Below are positions 9,915 to 18,285 of a stretch of DNA of 36,059 bases, one piece after another. The position numbers and the translations under genes are program-made. Origin of the DNA: Fuchsiella alkaliacetigena (GTDB taxonomy: Bacteria > Bacillota > Halanaerobiia > Halobacteroidales > Acetohalobiaceae); NCBI RefSeq assembly GCF_023227765.1, contig NZ_JALKBZ010000027.1, positions 1 through 36,059 of the forward strand. Direction: 5' to 3'. The stretch's first letter is position 1. Every line of letters begins with the position of its first letter. The notes under the pieces were generated by a model. It had not been told where the DNA came from and ran no database searches. It worked only from the letters and a program-made list of their open reading frames with translations.

Positions 9915-9949
9915 AGAGTCAAAGCCAAAGTTTCTTTGGCTTTGACTCT
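9915..9949 (+). terminator. Perfect 16-bp hairpin between dnaK and dnaJ
   Basis: AGAGTCAAAGCCAAAG (9915-9930) pairs perfectly with 9934-9949 across a TTT loop. The following bases (GTTGTTATT) are only moderately T-rich. It may act as a partial terminator or as a 3' RNA-stabilising stem that lowers dnaJ output relative to dnaK. Confidence 0.7.
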
Positions 9950-9991
9950 GTTGTTATTGAGAGGTATAATAATTTTAAGGTGGTGAAAGTG

Positions 9992-11116
9992 ATGAGTAAA
10001 AAGGATTATTATGAAGTTTTGGGGGTTAGCAAGGATGCTAGTGATAAGGAAATTAAAAGAGCTTATCGAAAATTAGCTAAAAAATACCATCCTGATGTAA
10101 GCGATGACCCGCAAGCGGAAGAGAAGTTCAAAGAGGTTTCTGAAGCCTATAAGGTGTTAAGCGATGAAAACTTAAGGGCTAGGTATGATCAGTATGGTCA
10201 CGCTGGAGTTGATCAAGAAGGCTTTGGTGGAGGAGGCTTTGGCCAAGGCTCTTTTGAAGGCTTTGAAGATATATTTGATATGTTTTTTGGTGGGCAAGGT
10301 AGAAGAGGACAACGTCGAAATCGACCCCGCAAAGGAAGCGACTTAAGGTATAATATGACTATTGACTTTGAAGAAGCAGCTTTTGGAGTAGAAAAAGAGA
10401 TTAAAATACCTCGTACTGAGGAATGTGATAAATGTAATGGTAGTGGCGCTAAAGCTGGTAGTGATGTAGAAAGCTGTGCTAAGTGTGATGGGACAGGTCA
10501 GGTTCAATATCGACAACAGACTCCTTTTGGGCAGTTTGTACAGACTAAGACCTGTGATCGCTGTCAAGGTGATGGACAGTTTATTAAAGATCCTTGTCCG
10601 GAATGTAATGGTAAAGGCAAGGTGCGACGACGTAGCTCATTAACTGTAAATATTCCCGCTGGAGTGGAAGATGGTTCTAGGCTAAGAGTTGCCGGAGAAG
10701 GAGAAGCTGGTGAGCGTGGTGGTCCTGCTGGTGACTTATACGTGGTAATTAGGGTTAAGGATCACGAAATATTTGAAAGACAAGGTAACGATATAATTTG
10801 TGAAGTGCCTATTAATATAGTGCAAGCTACTTTAGGTGATGAAATTAAGGTCCCTACTCTGGATGGAAAGGTTAAGTTTAAAATTCCAGAAGGTACTCAA
10901 CCTGGTAATTCCTTTCGACTGCGTAATAAAGGAATTCCCTATTTGAAAGGTTCCGGACGTGGTGACCAACATATTAAGGTTAAAGTGGTGATTCCAGAGA
11001 ATTTGAATGAAGAGCAAAAAGAACTAATGAAGAAGTTTGCTGAAATAAGTGGAGAAGAGATAAATCCAGAAAAAGAAGGCTTTTTTGATAAGGTAAAAAG
11101 CGCCTTCGGAATGTAA
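9992..11116 (+). CDS. dnaJ: Chaperone DnaJ (Hsp40, type I)
   Basis: DnaJ delivers substrates to DnaK and stimulates its ATPase. The product is 374 residues. The J domain (about 5-70) has the HPD motif at residues 33-35. The Gly/Phe-rich linker contains [10 protein letters not shown]. The zinc domain has four CXXCXGXG repeats ([32 protein letters not shown]), and two C-terminal substrate domains follow. ATG 9992 is preferred: AAGGTGG (9977-9983) is eight bases away, while upstream in-frame GTGs (9980, 9983, 9989) lie in or too near that site. All features of an intact type I DnaJ are present. It follows dnaK across a stable hairpin and is followed closely by prmA. Confidence 0.97.
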   Translation: MSKKDYYEVLGVSKDASDKEIKRAYRKLAKKYHPDVSDDPQAEEKFKEVSEAYKVLSDENLRARYDQYGHAGVDQEGFGGGGFGQGSFEGFEDIFDMFFGGQGRRGQRRNRPRKGSDLRYNMTIDFEEAAFGVEKEIKIPRTEECDKCNGSGAKAGSDVESCAKCDGTGQVQYRQQTPFGQFVQTKTCDRCQGDGQFIKDPCPECNGKGKVRRRSSLTVNIPAGVEDGSRLRVAGEGEAGERGGPAGDLYVVIRVKDHEIFERQGNDIICEVPINIVQATLGDEIKVPTLDGKVKFKIPEGTQPGNSFRLRNKGIPYLKGSGRGDQHIKVKVVIPENLNEEQKELMKKFAEISGEEINPEKEGFFDKVKSAFGM

Positions 11117-11135
11117 ATTAGAGGAGCTAAAATTC

Positions 11136-12029
11136 ATGAAGTGGATAGAGTTAGAGATATTTACTACTTTAGCAGCTTCGGAAGCTGTAACAAATATCTT
11201 AACTGAGTTTGGAATCGAGGGATTAAGCAAAGAAAGACCAGCAGATAGTAGCTCAGAGGCTCAAATAATAATTAAGGCTTATTTAGCTGATAATCAGAGC
11301 TCTATCAAAAAAATAACTGAAATTGAAGAGAGAATTAAGGATTTGCCTGCTTATGGAATAGATATTACTCCAGGAAAAGTGGCTTTTGAACGAATTTTGG
11401 CTGAGGACTGGCATACTTCCTGGCAGCAACACTTTAAACCGCGGCAAATTACCGAAAAATTGGCAATTAAGCCTACTTGGGCTGACTATCAACCCTCCAA
11501 TGACCAACAAGTAATTGAACTGGATCCTGGTCGCGCTTTTGGTACTGGTCTCCATGCTACCACTACTATGTGTTTAGAAGCTATTGAGGAGTATAGCTTA
11601 GGACGAGAAAGTCTTTTAGATCTCGGTAGTGGGACTGGTATCTTATCTATTGCGGCTGCTTTATTAGGAATGGAGAAGGTGTTAGCTGTGGATATTGATG
11701 AAGTAGCTGTGGAAGCAGCTAAAGAGAATATTGAGTTAAATGGAGTACAGAATAAGGTTGAAGTTAGGCAGGGAAGCTTAACTAAAGAAGTAGATGAGAA
11801 GTTTGATTTAGTGGTAGCAAATATCCTGCCGCATATAATTTGGGAGTTGATAGCTGATCTTAAGCAGGTCTTGGCTGAGAATAGTTTATTTATACTTTCA
11901 GGGATTAATATAGAAAAGAAAAGTAAGCTTCAAAAGCGACTGAAGGAGTTTGAATTAACTATTATGAAGATCAAAGAAAGAGAAGACTGGGTAACCTTTA
12001 TTGGCCAAAGAGGTGAAAGTAATGGGTAG
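11136..12029 (+). CDS. prmA: Ribosomal protein L11 methyltransferase
   Basis: PrmA is a SAM-dependent methyltransferase that trimethylates ribosomal protein L11. The product is 297 residues, close to the usual length. The N-terminal L11-binding domain (about 1-90) precedes the Rossmann domain, with DPGRAFGTGLHATT (about 130-143), the SAM motif DLGSGTGILSIAA, an acidic loop AVDIDEVA and the catalytic-region motif VVANILPHII. ATG 11136 follows GAGGAG (11121-11126). It lies 19 bases after dnaJ and overlaps rsmE by eight bases, the normal extension of the Firmicutes dnaK operon. Confidence 0.95.
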   Translation: MKWIELEIFTTLAASEAVTNILTEFGIEGLSKERPADSSSEAQIIIKAYLADNQSSIKKITEIEERIKDLPAYGIDITPGKVAFERILAEDWHTSWQQHFKPRQITEKLAIKPTWADYQPSNDQQVIELDPGRAFGTGLHATTTMCLEAIEEYSLGRESLLDLGSGTGILSIAAALLGMEKVLAVDIDEVAVEAAKENIELNGVQNKVEVRQGSLTKEVDEKFDLVVANILPHIIWELIADLKQVLAENSLFILSGINIEKKSKLQKRLKEFELTIMKIKEREDWVTFIGQRGESNG

Positions 12030-12780
12030 TGAGCATCATTTTTTTGTAGAAGCGGATAATATAGACCAAGAGCAGGTAGTTATTACGGGCGATGATGTAG
12101 CCCATATTACTAAATCACTGCGCTTAGAGAGCGGTGATCAATTAAGTGTAGCTGATGGAGAAGGGAATAAGTATTTAGTAGAAATTGTGGAGACTAAGCC
12201 GGAGTTAGTAATTACTGAAATTAAGGAAGAGTTGGAGATAAAAGTGGAGCCAGAGCTAGAAGTTACTATTTTACAGGGCCTGCCTAAAAGTAAAAAAATG
12301 GACTTGATAGTGCAGAAATGTACGGAGCTAGGAGTAGCTAAGATTATTCCCCTGGAGACGGCTAGAAGTGTAGTTAAGCTAAAGCCTAAGAAGGCCCAGC
12401 GACGTTGTCAGCGCTGGCAAAAAATTGCTGAGGAGGCAGCTAAGCAGTCGGGTCGAGCTAAAATACCCCAAATTGGTGAGTTAAGGGACTTTAGTCAAGC
12501 TCAGACTTTAATTGAAGAGTATGAGCTGGTTTTCTTAGCCTGGGAAGAGGAGGAAGCAGTTACCTTACAGAATGCTTTAAAAGGGCTTTCGTTTCCTCAG
12601 AAAATATTAATAATTATTGGTCCTGAAGGCGGTTTTAGTGCTCAAGAAGTAGCCCAAGCTAAGAGGTGGGGGGCCAAAGTGGTAAGTTTAGGCCCGCGTA
12701 TTCTGCGCACAGAAACGGCAGCTATAGCCACTTTAAGTATGCTTCTCTATGCTGGAGGAGACTTAGGAGGTAGAGCATGA
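12022..12780 (+). CDS. rsmE: 16S rRNA (uracil1498-N3) methyltransferase
   Basis: RsmE is a SPOUT-fold SAM methyltransferase that modifies U1498 of 16S rRNA. The product is 252 residues. The N-terminal PUA-like domain includes GDDVAHITKSLRLESGD. The knotted C-terminal domain has LPKSKKMDLIVQKCTELGV, RSVVK, RWQKIAEEAAKQSGR, IIGPEGGFS and LGPRILRTETAA, all family signatures. ATG 12022 is chosen over the TTG at 12001 because AGAGGTGA (12009-12016) is correctly placed; the start overlaps prmA by eight bases. The stop overlaps the mtaB start by four bases (ATGA), indicating coupled translation. Confidence 0.96.
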   Translation: MGSEHHFFVEADNIDQEQVVITGDDVAHITKSLRLESGDQLSVADGEGNKYLVEIVETKPELVITEIKEELEIKVEPELEVTILQGLPKSKKMDLIVQKCTELGVAKIIPLETARSVVKLKPKKAQRRCQRWQKIAEEAAKQSGRAKIPQIGELRDFSQAQTLIEEYELVFLAWEEEEAVTLQNALKGLSFPQKILIIIGPEGGFSAQEVAQAKRWGAKVVSLGPRILRTETAAIATLSMLLYAGGDLGGRA

Positions 12781-14084
12781 ACAAAGTAGGGTTTTATACC
12801 TTGGGTTGTAAAGTGAATCAGTATGATACTGAAGCTATGCTTAATCTATTTACAGAATCAGGTTATGAGATTGTTGATTTCGATGAACAGGCCGACTGCT
12901 ATGTGATCAATACCTGTACTGTAACTCATCAGGGAGCTCGCAAATCTCGGCAAATGGCTCGGCGAGCTAAGAGAAGAAATTCGGAAGCGGTAGTGGCAGT
13001 AGTGGGCTGTTATCCGCAGATTTCCCCCAAAGAAGTTTTGGAAAGCACAGGGGTGGATTTAGTAGTAGGTACTGATGGTAGAAGCCAGATAGTTGATTTA
13101 GTAGAACAGGCGCAGCGAGCTACCGAGGCTTTAAACTTCGTGCAGGAGGTTGAGGCTGCTGAAGACTTTGAAGAGTTGCCTATTACTGAAGCTAAGCAAA
13201 GAACTCGGGCCTCTTTAAAGGTAGAGGATGGTTGTAATAACTTCTGTGCTTATTGTATTATTCCTTATACTCGCGGGAGAGTTAGAAGTAGGGAGTTGAA
13301 GGCTGCTGTAGCTGAGGCTCAGCGTTTGGTAGATAACGATTTTAAAGAGTTAGTGTTAACAGGAATTCATTTAGGTGCTTATGGTGAGGATAAAGATGAG
13401 GGATTAGATTTATTGACTTTGATTAAAGAACTTTTAAGTATTGCTGATTTAAAAAGACTGCGACTGAGTTCTATAGAGGTTACTGAGGTTGAAGAAGAGT
13501 TAATTAACTTGATTGCTGCTGAGGAAAAGCTATGTTCCCATTTACATCTACCTTTGCAGAGTGGTTCTAATCGGATTTTAGAAGCTATGAACCGTGATTA
13601 TAGCGTAGAGGAGTATGTAGCTAAGGTAGAAGAAATTAGAGAGCTGATTCCAGAGATAGCAATTACTACTGACGTGATAGTAGGATTTCCGGGAGAGAAA
13701 GAAGAGGACTTCTTAAAGACTTATCAAACTATTGAGAGTTTGGAGTTTAGCGATCTGCATATTTTCAAGTATTCTCAACGAGAAGGTACTCCGGCAGCTA
13801 AGTTTCCGGAACAGGTGCATTCTAAGGTCAAAAAAGAACGTAGTGCTAAGTTACATCAATTAGGAGCTAAGCTATCTAAGAAGTATAAGCAACAGTTTAT
13901 CGGTCACAAATTAAAAGTGTTGTTTGAGGCAGAAAGAGATAATGAAAGTGGTTTATTGACTGGTTTGAGCGATAATTACTTACGAATTTTGGCTGAGGGT
14001 GAAGATAAATATCAAGAATGCTTAGTAACTGTTCGAGTAAAGGAAGTTCATCAAGACTACTTATTAGCTGAGATTTGTGAGTAG
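12777..14084 (+). CDS. mtaB: tRNA t6A37 methylthiotransferase MtaB
   Basis: MtaB is a radical SAM enzyme that converts t6A to ms2t6A at position 37 of tRNAs reading ANN codons. The product is 435 residues. The N-terminal UPF0004 domain binds one [4Fe-4S] cluster through Cys11, Cys47 and Cys78 (in TLGCKVNQ, NTCTVT and VGCYP). The radical SAM motif CNNFCAYC supplies Cys153, Cys157 and Cys160. A TRAM domain lies at the C-terminus (about 372-434). The short TLGCKVNQYDTEAM start is typical of MtaB rather than MiaB. It overlaps rsmE by four bases and closes the heat-shock/modification operon. Confidence 0.95.
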   Translation: MNKVGFYTLGCKVNQYDTEAMLNLFTESGYEIVDFDEQADCYVINTCTVTHQGARKSRQMARRAKRRNSEAVVAVVGCYPQISPKEVLESTGVDLVVGTDGRSQIVDLVEQAQRATEALNFVQEVEAAEDFEELPITEAKQRTRASLKVEDGCNNFCAYCIIPYTRGRVRSRELKAAVAEAQRLVDNDFKELVLTGIHLGAYGEDKDEGLDLLTLIKELLSIADLKRLRLSSIEVTEVEEELINLIAAEEKLCSHLHLPLQSGSNRILEAMNRDYSVEEYVAKVEEIRELIPEIAITTDVIVGFPGEKEEDFLKTYQTIESLEFSDLHIFKYSQREGTPAAKFPEQVHSKVKKERSAKLHQLGAKLSKKYKQQFIGHKLKVLFEAERDNESGLLTGLSDNYLRILAEGEDKYQECLVTVRVKEVHQDYLLAEICE

Positions 14085-14163
14085 TTATAATAATTAAATG
14101 GTTTGAAAAGCAGGAATTTATAATCGGGCCCAGAATATAATCTTCAAGAGGGAGGTGGAAGCT

Positions 14164-14508
14164 GTGTCTGAATGCCTATTTTGTCAGATCGTGGCTAAAG
14201 AGGTTGATAGTGATATTGTATATGAGGATGAAAAAGTAATTGCTTTTAAAGATATCAATCCCCAAGCACCGGTGCATTATTTGATCATACCTAAAAAACA
14301 TATAGAGACTATTTTGGATTTAGCAGAGGAAGATCAGGAGTTAATTGGACATATCCATCAGGTAGCTAATCAACTAGCATTTGAAGCAGGAATTGCCGAT
14401 GATGGTTTTAGGATTGTGAATAACTGTAAAGATGCTGGAGGACAGACGGTCTTTCATTTACACTTCCATTTATTAGGTGGAAGAAATTTACAGTGGCCGC
14501 CAGGTTAA
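14164..14508 (+). CDS. hinT: HIT family nucleotide hydrolase (HinT-like)
   Basis: HinT-type proteins are small dimeric purine nucleoside phosphoramidases; their cellular role in bacteria is poorly defined. The product is 114 residues, usual for the family. It shows CLFCQIV near the start, KDINPQAPVHYLIIPKKHI, and the catalytic triad HLHFHLLGG, with His100 as the likely nucleophile. GTG 14164 is used as start: GGAGG (14151-14155) is eight bases upstream, and the in-frame GTG at 14155 lies inside that site. In many Clostridia rpsU follows hinT directly and is followed by yqeY; here rpsU is missing from the interval. Confidence 0.94.
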   Translation: MSECLFCQIVAKEVDSDIVYEDEKVIAFKDINPQAPVHYLIIPKKHIETILDLAEEDQELIGHIHQVANQLAFEAGIADDGFRIVNNCKDAGGQTVFHLHFHLLGGRNLQWPPG

Positions 14509-14527
14509 TTTTTAGTTAATGGGTAAA

Positions 14528-14571
14528 AGTTAATAGTTGAAGTTCAAAACTATCTAATGATTGATAGTTTT
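14528..14571. repeat. Dispersed AGTTAATAGTT...AGTTCAAAA motif with hairpin
   Basis: The motif at 14528-14550 recurs in similar form at 23469-23487 and 29331-29360, in each case next to non-coding structured DNA, and partly at 35869-35878. Here it runs into a perfect 9-bp hairpin, AAAACTATC (14546-14554) with GATAGTTTT (14563-14571). Its nature is unknown; it may mark the ends of small mobile or repeated elements. Confidence 0.45.
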
Positions 14572-14713
14572 AATGGTTTTGAATGTATGATTTTGAATTT
14601 TAACTGTCAACTAATACGGAGGTGCAAAGAAACTCAGTTATTTACAAAGTATTGTAATGATAGACTTAGATTTAATTGAAAGCATTTTAATTTTAAGAGG
14701 GAGGGGAGTAAAT

Positions 14714-15157
14714 ATGTCCCTAAAAGAAAGACTGCTTGCTGACATGAAGGAAGCTATGAAGTCAGGAGCAAAGAAAAAACTATCAGTAATTCGGATGGCT
14801 CGAGCTGCAATTAAAAATGTGGAGATAGATGAACGCAAGGATCTTAGCGATGAGGAGATAATAGCTATTTTAGCTAAGGAGGTTAAGCAGCGTAGAGAGT
14901 CTATTGAGGAGTATAGAGGTGTAGGTAAGGAGGATGTAGCGACCGATTTAGAGGAAGAGATTAATATTCTTAATCAGTACTTACCGGAGTCATTATCAGA
15001 AGCTGAAATAGTAGATTTAGTTGAAGAGACTATTGAAGAGGTAGGAGCCGAAGATATGAGTGATATGGGAGCAGTGATGGGAGCTATTATGCCTCAAGTT
15101 AGAGGTAGAGCAGATGGTAATAAGGTTAATAATTTAGTTAGAGAAAGGTTACAATAG
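14714..15157 (+). CDS. yqeY: YqeY/GatB-like protein
   Basis: YqeY resembles the C-terminal tail domain of the amidotransferase subunit GatB and is presumed to bind tRNA; its exact role is unknown. The product is 147 residues, the usual size. It has the family start SLKERLLADMKEAMKSGAKKKLSVIRM, then IKQ-like helices and NQYLPESLSEAE, with the closing GRADGNKVNNLVRERL. ATG 14714 is chosen because GGGAGGGGAG (14699-14708) precedes it; an in-frame ATG at 14657 has no ribosome binding site. A terminator follows. It normally sits after rpsU, which is not found here. Confidence 0.94.
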   Translation: MSLKERLLADMKEAMKSGAKKKLSVIRMARAAIKNVEIDERKDLSDEEIIAILAKEVKQRRESIEEYRGVGKEDVATDLEEEINILNQYLPESLSEAEIVDLVEETIEEVGAEDMSDMGAVMGAIMPQVRGRADGNKVNNLVRERLQ

Positions 15158-15168
15158 ATATTGGCAAG

Positions 15169-15210
15169 GACTTTGCTCGGTGCTTTTGCTTGGGTACCGA
15201 GTATTTTTAT
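15169..15210 (+). terminator. Terminator after yqeY
   Basis: CTCGGTGC (15176-15183) pairs with GTACCGAG (15194-15201, one G-U pair), followed by TATTTTTAT. Confidence 0.8.
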
Positions 15211-15247
15211 ATCAATTAGGAAAAATAATTGGAAAGGTTGACTGAAG

Positions 15248-16588
15248 ATGGAGAAAGCTATTCGTTCTAAGTTGCTAATTATTGTATTAATAATACTAGT
15301 AGTTTTTTTAGCTACTACTGCACTTGAGACTGAATTATCGGCTCAAGATACTGAACAGCAATTAATCTATCATCTACCAATACACGGGGATATAGATTTA
15401 GGCTTAGCCAGTTTTGTGGATAGAGGAGTGGCTACAGCCGAAGCCGAAGGAGCTAGCGCTTTATTGGTAAGTGTAGATAGCTTTGGGGGCTTAGTTAAAG
15501 CAGGAACCCAAATTCGAGATCGACTATTGGCTACGCAGTTGCCAGTGGTGGTATATGTTCGCGGTAGAGCTTGGTCGGCCGGAGCTTTGATTGCTTTAGC
15601 TGGCGATGAGCTGTTTATGGAAAGAGGAAGTAGCATTGGAGCTGCGGAGCCTAGTCCTGATACTGAGAAGAATATTTCTGCTTTGCGAAAGGAGTTTCAA
15701 TCTACGGCTGAAAGAACTGGTCGAGATCCTCAGTTAGCAGCAGCAATGGTAGATGCTGATTTGGAGATAGAAGGAGTAGTGGAAGCAGGAAAAATATTAA
15801 GTCTCAGTGCTAGTGAAGCTAAAGAGTTAGGGTTTATCCAGCAAGTAGTCGCTAATCAAAGTCAAGCTTTAGAAGAAGCTGGTTATACTGATTATGAGCT
15901 ACAGAGGGTAGAACCTAATTTAAGAGAAAACTTAGCTAGCTTTACTTCAAATCCAGTAGTAAGTACTATTCTATTAACGGTAGGCTTTATGGCTTTGGTG
16001 ATTGAAGCTATTACTCTAGGCTGGGGCGGGGCCGGTAGTGTTGGCCTTTTATCCTTAGGGCTCTTTTTTACAGGTAGATTAATTGCTGGAACTACCGGAG
16101 TAGGCTTGCTATTGTTATTTTTATTAGGTGTTTTTCTATTAGCCTTAGAGGTTTTAGTAGTGCCTGGCTTTGGAGTAACAGGAGTTGGTGGTATTGCTGC
16201 TATTATTACTAGTCTATTCTTTACTTTTGAGAATCAAGAGGTTGCTGTTTATGTACTTAGTATTTCGGTGGTAGCTAGTATCTTAGGTTTAGTGATCTTT
16301 ATTAAGTACTTTTTAAAAAGCTCTGCTTGGAGTCGAATAGAGCTGGCTACAGAGCTGACTACTGAAAAGGGGTATCGCAGTAGTATAGGTAGTGAAGACT
16401 TAATTGGCAAGCTGGGTAGGACTGTTACCCCTTTACGTCCGGCTGGAATAGCTGAAATTGAGGGTAGAAGAATAGATGTAGTTTCTGAGGGAGGTTTTGT
16501 GCCGGCTGAAGAAGAGGTTAAAGTGGTATCGGCTCGAGGTAGTAGAGTAGTGGTCAAGGAAGTTAACAAAAATAAAGAAGAGGAGTGA
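15248..16588 (+). CDS. nfeD: NfeD-type membrane protease (ClpP-like, long form)
   Basis: NfeD proteins pair with flotillin-like proteins in membrane organisation; the long form carries an extracytoplasmic serine protease domain of the ClpP class. The 446-residue product has an N-terminal signal/anchor (about 8-26) and a ClpP-like domain (about 38-215) with SVDSFGG and the likely catalytic Ser110 in [14 protein letters not shown]. Several membrane helices follow (about 235-355), then a C-terminal OB-fold NfeD domain (about 375-440). ATG 15248 follows AAAGGTTG. The next gene, five bases on, is floA; the nfeD-floA pair is a recurrent unit in bacteria, which supports the call. A terminator upstream suggests it opens its own transcript. 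Confidence 0.92.
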   Translation: MEKAIRSKLLIIVLIILVVFLATTALETELSAQDTEQQLIYHLPIHGDIDLGLASFVDRGVATAEAEGASALLVSVDSFGGLVKAGTQIRDRLLATQLPVVVYVRGRAWSAGALIALAGDELFMERGSSIGAAEPSPDTEKNISALRKEFQSTAERTGRDPQLAAAMVDADLEIEGVVEAGKILSLSASEAKELGFIQQVVANQSQALEEAGYTDYELQRVEPNLRENLASFTSNPVVSTILLTVGFMALVIEAITLGWGGAGSVGLLSLGLFFTGRLIAGTTGVGLLLLFLLGVFLLALEVLVVPGFGVTGVGGIAAIITSLFFTFENQEVAVYVLSISVVASILGLVIFIKYFLKSSAWSRIELATELTTEKGYRSSIGSEDLIGKLGRTVTPLRPAGIAEIEGRRIDVVSEGGFVPAEEEVKVVSARGSRVVVKEVNKNKEEE

Positions 16589-16593
16589 GATTA

Positions 16594-17589
16594 ATGGCTT
16601 TTGGAGTACCGATTGTGCTTATTATAGCGGTAGCATTTTTTGTATGGTTGTTTAGTTACATAATTCCGATTGGTTTATGGGTTTCTGCTTGGGCGGCAGG
16701 AGTTAGAATTGGAATTACTACTTTGGTGGGGATGAGGTTACGGAGAGTACCTCCTAATTATATAGTAGCTCCCCTGATTAAGTCCTTTAAAGCAGGGATT
16801 GACTTAGCTATTAATAACTTAGAGGCTCATTATTTAGCCGGAGGAAATGTGGATCGAGTAGTGGATGCTTTGATTGCTGCTGAAAGAGCTGAGATTGATT
16901 TGAGTTTTGAAAGAGCAGCAGCTATTGATTTAGCTGGTCGAGATGTCTTAGAAGCGGTACAGATGAGTGTAAATCCGAAGGTGATTCAGACGCCGATAGT
17001 GACTGCGGTAGCTATGGATGGAATTCAAGTGCAGGCTACGGCTAGAGTAACGGTTAGAGCTAATATCGAAAGATTAGTTGGGGGTGCTGGAGAAGAGACT
17101 GTTTTAGCTAGAGTGGGTGAAGGAATAGTTACTACTGTCGGTTCAGCCGATGCTCATACTCGCGTCTTGGAAAATCCGGACTCAATTTCTAGAACTGTAC
17201 TGGATAAAGGTTTAGATTCGGGAACTGCTTTTGAGATCTTATCTATAGATATAGCCGATGTGGACGTAGGTAAGAATATTGGTGCTCAGTTGCAAACAGA
17301 CCAGGCTGAAGCCGATAAGGAGATTGCTCAAGCTAAGGCTGAGGAAAGAAGAGCTATGGCTATAGCTGAAGAGCAAGAGATGAAGGCGCAGGTACAGCGA
17401 ATGAGATCTAAGGTAGTAGAAGCCGAGGCTGAGGTTCCTTTAGCAATGGCTCAAGCTCTTAAAGAGGGTAAGCTGGGAGTTATGGACTACTTAAACTTCC
17501 AAAATATTCAGGCTGATACTGATATGCGCGAGAGTATTTCGGGCAAGGATCAGGATAAGCAGTCGAGAAATCCTAAAAATGTTGATTAG
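16594..17589 (+). CDS. floA: Flotillin-like protein FloA
   Basis: FloA is a membrane scaffold of functional membrane microdomains in Firmicutes. The product is 331 residues. It has a hydrophobic N-terminal hairpin (about 4-30), then [22 protein letters not shown], an SPFH-like region with [32 protein letters not shown], and a long Ala/Glu-rich coiled coil (about 235-295) with [30 protein letters not shown] 16594 is chosen; AGGAG (16581-16585) is eight bases away and the nfeD stop lies between. Length and sequence match the UPF0365/FloA family closely. It is translated with nfeD and followed by a small coiled-coil protein. Confidence 0.96.
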   Translation: MAFGVPIVLIIAVAFFVWLFSYIIPIGLWVSAWAAGVRIGITTLVGMRLRRVPPNYIVAPLIKSFKAGIDLAINNLEAHYLAGGNVDRVVDALIAAERAEIDLSFERAAAIDLAGRDVLEAVQMSVNPKVIQTPIVTAVAMDGIQVQATARVTVRANIERLVGGAGEETVLARVGEGIVTTVGSADAHTRVLENPDSISRTVLDKGLDSGTAFEILSIDIADVDVGKNIGAQLQTDQAEADKEIAQAKAEERRAMAIAEEQEMKAQVQRMRSKVVEAEAEVPLAMAQALKEGKLGVMDYLNFQNIQADTDMRESISGKDQDKQSRNPKNVD

Positions 17590-17617
17590 GAGTTTTGGTA
17601 TCTAAGGAGGTTTTAGA

Positions 17618-18094
17618 ATGGAGCTTATATTTCCGCTGCTGATCTATTTGGGCTATGTTTTAATCAGGAATTTTTTAAAGAAGCTAGAGGAAGAGTTTGA
17701 GGAGGCTGATCTTTCTCCAGAGTCTGCTCCGGAGAAAGAGGATACTTCATCAGTGGCGCGGCAAGAGCAGGAAGTTAAATTGGAAGAGACTTTTTCAGTT
17801 GATGATGAAGAGCTAGAAAGTAAGTATAGGCAGCGTTTGGGTGATAAGGTATTGGAAGAGGAGCAAGAGTTGCAAGCTAAGCGGGCCCGTGCTAAGGCTA
17901 AAAAGAAAAAAGCTAGACAAAAGCTAGCTGATTTGACTGCTAAGCCTGACACTACTAAAGCAGAGCAAGATTTAAGCTTGGATTTAGATAGCTTAGATCG
18001 TCATCAACTGAGACAAGGGATTGTTTTAACAGAACTATTGAGGTCTCCCCGAGCTAAACGCCCTTATAGTCCTTTATATAGTGATAAAGAGTAA
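17618..18094 (+). CDS. Unknown membrane-anchored coiled-coil protein downstream of floA
   Basis: I do not recognise a named family. The 158-residue product has one N-terminal membrane segment (about 3-17). An acidic region follows, then a very charged helix (about 65-112) rich in Lys, Ala, Arg and Glu (KRARAKAKKKKARQKL), which should form a coiled coil. A C-terminal motif, LRQGIVLTELLRSPRAKRPYSP (residues about 131-152), looks conserved in style and resembles ends I recall from small Firmicutes proteins. Start ATG 17618 follows AAGGAGG (17604-17610). It lies 28 bases after floA and before a strong terminator, so it is part of the nfeD-floA transcript; a role with the flotillin scaffold is only inferred from that. 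Confidence 0.8.
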   Translation: MELIFPLLIYLGYVLIRNFLKKLEEEFEEADLSPESAPEKEDTSSVARQEQEVKLEETFSVDDEELESKYRQRLGDKVLEEEQELQAKRARAKAKKKKARQKLADLTAKPDTTKAEQDLSLDLDSLDRHQLRQGIVLTELLRSPRAKRPYSPLYSDKE

Positions 18095-18096
18095 TT

Positions 18097-18139
18097 AATT
18101 GGCTTCTGTTATAAATAACAGAGGCCAATTGATTTTATT
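18097..18139 (+). terminator. Terminator closing the nfeD-floA transcript
   Basis: A 15-bp stem (18097-18111 with 18116-18130, one G-U pair, loop TAAA) is followed by GATTTTATTTTTT. Confidence 0.9.
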
Positions 18140-18285
18140 TTTTAATTTTAAATATTTCTAGTAATATTTATAGTTTTTGCAGGAAGAAAGTTCTTTAGCA
18201 TTGAAAAAGATAATAGTAATTACTGCTTAGTTAAGAGTTAATAATTTAAAAAGTAGATTTAGAATTAAGAAAGGTAGGGATAATT

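Noticed and set aside
14616-14652. GTG-initiated 11-codon leader peptide before yqeY
   Set aside because: It overlaps its own putative ribosome binding site, is very short and has no regulatory features such as codon runs or a following terminator.
15370-15636. Long open frames on the minus strand inside nfeD and other genes (for example 16249-16569, 17653-17952)
   Set aside because: They lack ribosome binding sites, have low-complexity Ser/Thr/Leu-rich translations typical of antisense shadows, and lie wholly within well-supported genes.
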